Source: Paraburkholderia sprentiae WSM5005
GTDB lineage: Bacteria > Pseudomonadota > Gammaproteobacteria > Burkholderiales > Burkholderiaceae
Assembly (NCBI RefSeq): GCF_001865575.2
Contig: NZ_CP017561.2
Coordinates: 3,542,001-3,606,000 of the forward strand
Direction: 5' to 3'
Length of the DNA stretch: 64,000 bases
Shown here piece by piece: positions 61,458 to 64,000 of this stretch. The position numbers and the translations under genes were made by a program. The stretch's first letter is position 1, and every line of letters begins with the position of its first letter. The notes below the pieces were generated by a model. It saw only the letters and a list, made by a program, of their open reading frames with translations. It ran no database searches and had not been told where the DNA came from.

Positions 61458-62807
61458 TCAGTCGTGACGATGCGCGTTTTCGCCGTTGCCGTGACCGCAC
61501 TGCTCACAGTCCTCGCCGTGGTCGTGGCCGTGATGATGATGATCGTGATCGTGTTCATCGAACTCCCACGCCGGAAACGGATCGGGGAAGTGCTGCCAGG
61601 CTTGCGGCCCGAGCGCGAATTCGTCGTCGGTGAGCAGGCAGGCGTCGAACTTCGCGCGCCAGGTGGCGGGATCGATGTCGAAGCCGATCAGCACGAACTC
61701 CTGACGACGATCGCCGATGCTCATATCGTCCGGCGCGCCGTACCAGTCCGCGGCGATTTCGGCGGTCAAGTCGTCGTCGCCTTGGGGCCATTCGCTGCGG
61801 TCTTGCGCGGCCCACCACATGCCCGCCGGACCGTGCCGGCAAGCACCGCCGGCCTGCGATAGCGAGCCGCCGATATCGTTGCGTGTCGCGAGCCAGAAGA
61901 ACCCCTTGCTACGCAGTACGCCCTTCCACTCCTGATGCAGCAGCGCCCAGAGCCGCTGCGGATGAAACGGCCGGCGTGCGCGATAGACGAAATGGCCGAC
62001 GCCGTATTCGTCGGCTTCGCTGTGATGCATGTGGCCGTGCTGAGCGCCGTGCTGGTCCTGATGCGTGTGCTCGAGCGCTGCGAGCCAGCCCGGCGCGTTC
62101 GACGCTTCGTCGAAATCGAAGCGCCCGGTGTTCAGCACCTGGGCGAGCGGCACGTCGGCGCAGCGGCTCACGAGCTGCACCGCGCGCGGGTTCAGGCGCG
62201 CGAGGATGCGCTGCAATCGCGCGAGCTCGTCGGCGCTGACGAGATCGATCTTGTTCACGACCAACACGTCACAAAACTCAACCTGCTCGATCAGTATTTC
62301 GACGATCGTGCGGTCGTCGTCTTCGTCCACCGCGATGCCGCGTTCGGCAAGAGCGTCGGCCGACGCGTAGTCGCGCAGGAAGTTGAACGCGTCGACGACC
62401 GTGACCATCGTATCGAGCCGCGCGACGCCCGCGAGCGGCGCGCCTTCTTCGTCGTCGAAGAACGTGAGGGTTTCGGCGATCGATACCGGCTCGGCGACGC
62501 CCGTCGATTCGATCACGAGCGCGTCGAAGCGCTTTGCGCCGGCGAGACGACGGATGTCGTTTTGCAGATCGTCGCGCAGCGTGCAACAGATGCAGCCGTT
62601 CGTGAGTTCGACGACCTGCTCGTCGCCACGCGATAGCTCGGCCGAATTGTGCACGAGCGTCGGGTCGATACTGACGGCGGAAAGATCGTTGACGATCACC
62701 GCGACGCGCAGACCGGCGCGATTCGCGACGATGTGATTCAGGAATGTGCTCTTGCCGGCGCCCAGAAAACCGGAAAGCACGGTGATGGGCAATAGCGGCT
62801 GGTTCAT
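61458..62807 (-). CDS. CobW/COG0523-family GTP-dependent metal chaperone with His-rich C-terminus
   Basis: 449 residues from MNQPLLPITVLSGFLGAGKSTFLNHIV. The P-loop is GFLGAGKST, the metal-binding CXCC motif is in ELTNGCICCTLRDDL, and the G-protein NKXD motif is VVNKIDLV. The C-terminus is His/Asp-rich (EHDHDHHHHGHDHGEDC), likely a metal store, along with an internal HTHQDQHGAQHGHMHH loop. Zinc is the likeliest metal. The frame runs upstream to 62903 without similarity. Confidence 0.94.
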   Translation of the reverse strand: MNQPLLPITVLSGFLGAGKSTFLNHIVANRAGLRVAVIVNDLSAVSIDPTLVHNSAELSRGDEQVVELTNGCICCTLRDDLQNDIRRLAGAKRFDALVIESTGVAEPVSIAETLTFFDDEEGAPLAGVARLDTMVTVVDAFNFLRDYASADALAERGIAVDEDDDRTIVEILIEQVEFCDVLVVNKIDLVSADELARLQRILARLNPRAVQLVSRCADVPLAQVLNTGRFDFDEASNAPGWLAALEHTHQDQHGAQHGHMHHSEADEYGVGHFVYRARRPFHPQRLWALLHQEWKGVLRSKGFFWLATRNDIGGSLSQAGGACRHGPAGMWWAAQDRSEWPQGDDDLTAEIAADWYGAPDDMSIGDRRQEFVLIGFDIDPATWRAKFDACLLTDDEFALGPQAWQHFPDPFPAWEFDEHDHDHHHHGHDHGEDCEQCGHGNGENAHRHD

Positions 62808-62963
62808 CGCGGTAGGGGATACGGGAAGATTGGAAGGCGTGCCGGGCGCGGGGCATACCGTCGACGGCGCTGCGACAGCGCTTCGACGATGCGGCAGCAA
62901 CACGAAGCCGCATTGTGCATCAAAACGGGCGTGGCCCGCGCGAGCGACAGCGCTGCAAAAAGC

Positions 62964-63407
62964 CTAATGCGCGGGCATCAACTTCCAGCTGCGTAGAATC
63001 GCGGCGATCTGTTGCGCGTATTTGTCCCGCAGTCCCGGCGTCTCCGAGTGGTAGGCTCCGACCGCCTGCCAGGTGTTGCCGTACTTGTTCATCTGGCGGC
63101 GCAGGTGCCACGCCGCGATGTAAACGTTTTTGCACGGCTCCATCAGCGTGCCTTGCGAGATCCCATACTGCGCGAGCACCGGCAGATGCACCGAATTGAT
63201 CTGCATCACGCCGTAGTCGGTCGAGCCGTTCGCGTTCCTGTGCTGCGCATCCGGCCGGTTGTGCGACTCCTGCCAGGCGATTGCCCGTAAGATCAGCGGA
63301 TTGACCTTCTGGTACTTTGCCGCCTCGTCGAAGCAGTCGGCGCGCGCCGAGCCGGCTGCGGCGAGCAGCGCGAGCGTGGCGGCGACAGTGACGAGCGGAC
63401 GTTTCAT
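62964..63407 (-). CDS. Lytic transglycosylase (IagB/Slt-like)
   Basis: 147 residues with a signal peptide (MKRPLVTVAATLALLAAAGSARA). The catalytic glutamate is in AIAWQESHNRP, followed by DYGVMQINSVHLP and the AWHLRRQMNKYGNTWQAVGAYH motif. It cuts the peptidoglycan glycan strand. Its small size fits the IagB group that opens the wall for secretion machines, and it is divergent from gspD here. Confidence 0.94.
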   Translation of the reverse strand: MKRPLVTVAATLALLAAAGSARADCFDEAAKYQKVNPLILRAIAWQESHNRPDAQHRNANGSTDYGVMQINSVHLPVLAQYGISQGTLMEPCKNVYIAAWHLRRQMNKYGNTWQAVGAYHSETPGLRDKYAQQIAAILRSWKLMPAH

Positions 63408-63890
63408 CGGTGAAGACGACTAAATAAACCCACGTAAGGATCGGTAAGGCAGTTTGCCGGCCGCGCTCCGGCCGCAACGACAAGCTGGCCGGGCGTTTGT
63501 CGAGCATCGGGGAAAACCCGCGTCAGCAAACAGATAACAGCGAGTCGAACGGCTCGTATCATACCGGCAGTCCGACCTTCGTCAAGTTGGCTAACCGACA
63601 TAAGACCGTACAAAGCCGGCTAATGGCGTGTGCGTACGGTTTCGGCTAGCTTTCAATCGAATGACAACTCCGCGATTCTTAAATGGATTCGCATGAGGCC
63701 CCTTTGTTTTGCTTCAAATCCGACATGAAAAGCTGTTACTGTTCGTTTTTTTCGGACGTCGGGACGCAGGAGTCCGGAGCGAAGCTCGCTTTTGGATCCG
63801 GCACACAGACCGACCGGGCGGTAGTTTGCCGCCAGGTCCGCATCGCATGACCGTCGGTGGCAGCGGCCGCCGGCATCGATATCACATTCC
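63408..63890. other. Divergent gap between lytic transglycosylase and gspD
   Basis: About 480 bases presumably holding promoters for both genes. No ORF, terminator or repeat that I can support. Confidence 0.35.
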
Positions 63891-63905
63891 ATGAGAAGAA
63901 ATTGT

Positions 63906-64000
63906 ATGGCTTTGCGTCGCGTGGCAACGGCGCTGCTGGTGGCTGGCCTGATCACCGCGCAGACAGCACAGGCAGAGGTGACACTCAACTTCGTCAACGC
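63906..64000 (+). CDS. gspD: Type II secretion secretin GspD, N-terminal fragment (3' end outside window)
   Basis: Only the first 31 codons are in the window. A signal peptide (MALRRVATALLVAGLITAQTAQA) is followed by EVTLNFVNA, which fits the start of the mature GspD N0 domain. An in-frame ATG at 63891 is the alternative start. It would begin the general secretion pathway cluster, building the outer-membrane channel. Confidence 0.75.
   Translation, partial: MALRRVATALLVAGLITAQTAQAEVTLNFVN

Overview
The window is ordinary high-GC core chromosome from a Burkholderiales bacterium, most like Paraburkholderia/Burkholderia chromosome 1 near its origin side. The basis is the conserved co-directional order mnmG-rsmG-parA-parB-atpIBEFHAGDC, two exact parS sites, a chromosomal ParAB pair, the priA and hemE neighbourhood, a DUF3717 gene, and a gspD start at the right edge. 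No rRNA, tRNA, insertion sequence, prophage or CRISPR array was seen.

Layout: 1-2.2 kb (+) holds the sdaA 3' end and a ThDP-dependent acetolactate-synthase-like enzyme. 2.3-7.5 kb (-) holds a Leu/Ile/Val-type binding protein and trifunctional PutA, with a clear promoter/operator upstream of putA. 7.8-14.9 kb holds a small membrane protein, a YeiH-type transporter with an apparent 2-nt frameshift, priA, hemE and a periplasmic cyclohexadienyl dehydratase (pheC-like). 15.3-17.1 kb (-) encodes an acyl-CoA synthetase. 17.3-25.1 kb (-) is the complete F1Fo ATP synthase operon with a good sigma70 promoter. 25.7-30.1 kb (-) is parB, parA, rsmG and mnmG.

30.2-42.0 kb (-) carries two branched-chain/polar amino-acid ABC importers. 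One has a LivM-LivG fusion and two tandem paralogous binding proteins. The other is a complete five-gene set (livG, livF, binding protein, livH, livM). 42.3-46.7 kb is a GMC oxidoreductase and a CoA-acylating aldehyde dehydrogenase, divergent from a LysR regulator with a matching T-N11-A site. 46.9-58 kb is a series of short units: CYTH protein, Lrp regulator, phhB, DUF3717, a TctD/TctE-like two-component pair, a SET-domain protein, an old-yellow-enzyme, a glutamine amidotransferase, a MarR regulator with a cysteine-rich tail, a YbdK-type ligase and a cation/proton antiporter. 58.7-64 kb has mnmC, an HU gene, a CobW/COG0523 metal GTPase, a lytic transglycosylase and the start of gspD.

Most genes serve housekeeping (energy, chromosome segregation, tRNA modification, replication restart) or amino-acid uptake and catabolism (proline, serine, branched-chain, phenylalanine-linked). 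I did not find a convincing new multi-gene system. The most interesting items are regulatory or structural: a parS site that doubles as an operon terminator, the putA operator, DnaA-box-like sites confined to a few non-coding gaps, a structured candidate small RNA, a repeated element inside the ATP synthase operon, a MarR protein with a four-cysteine tail, and a bacterial SET methyltransferase with a lysine-rich tail.
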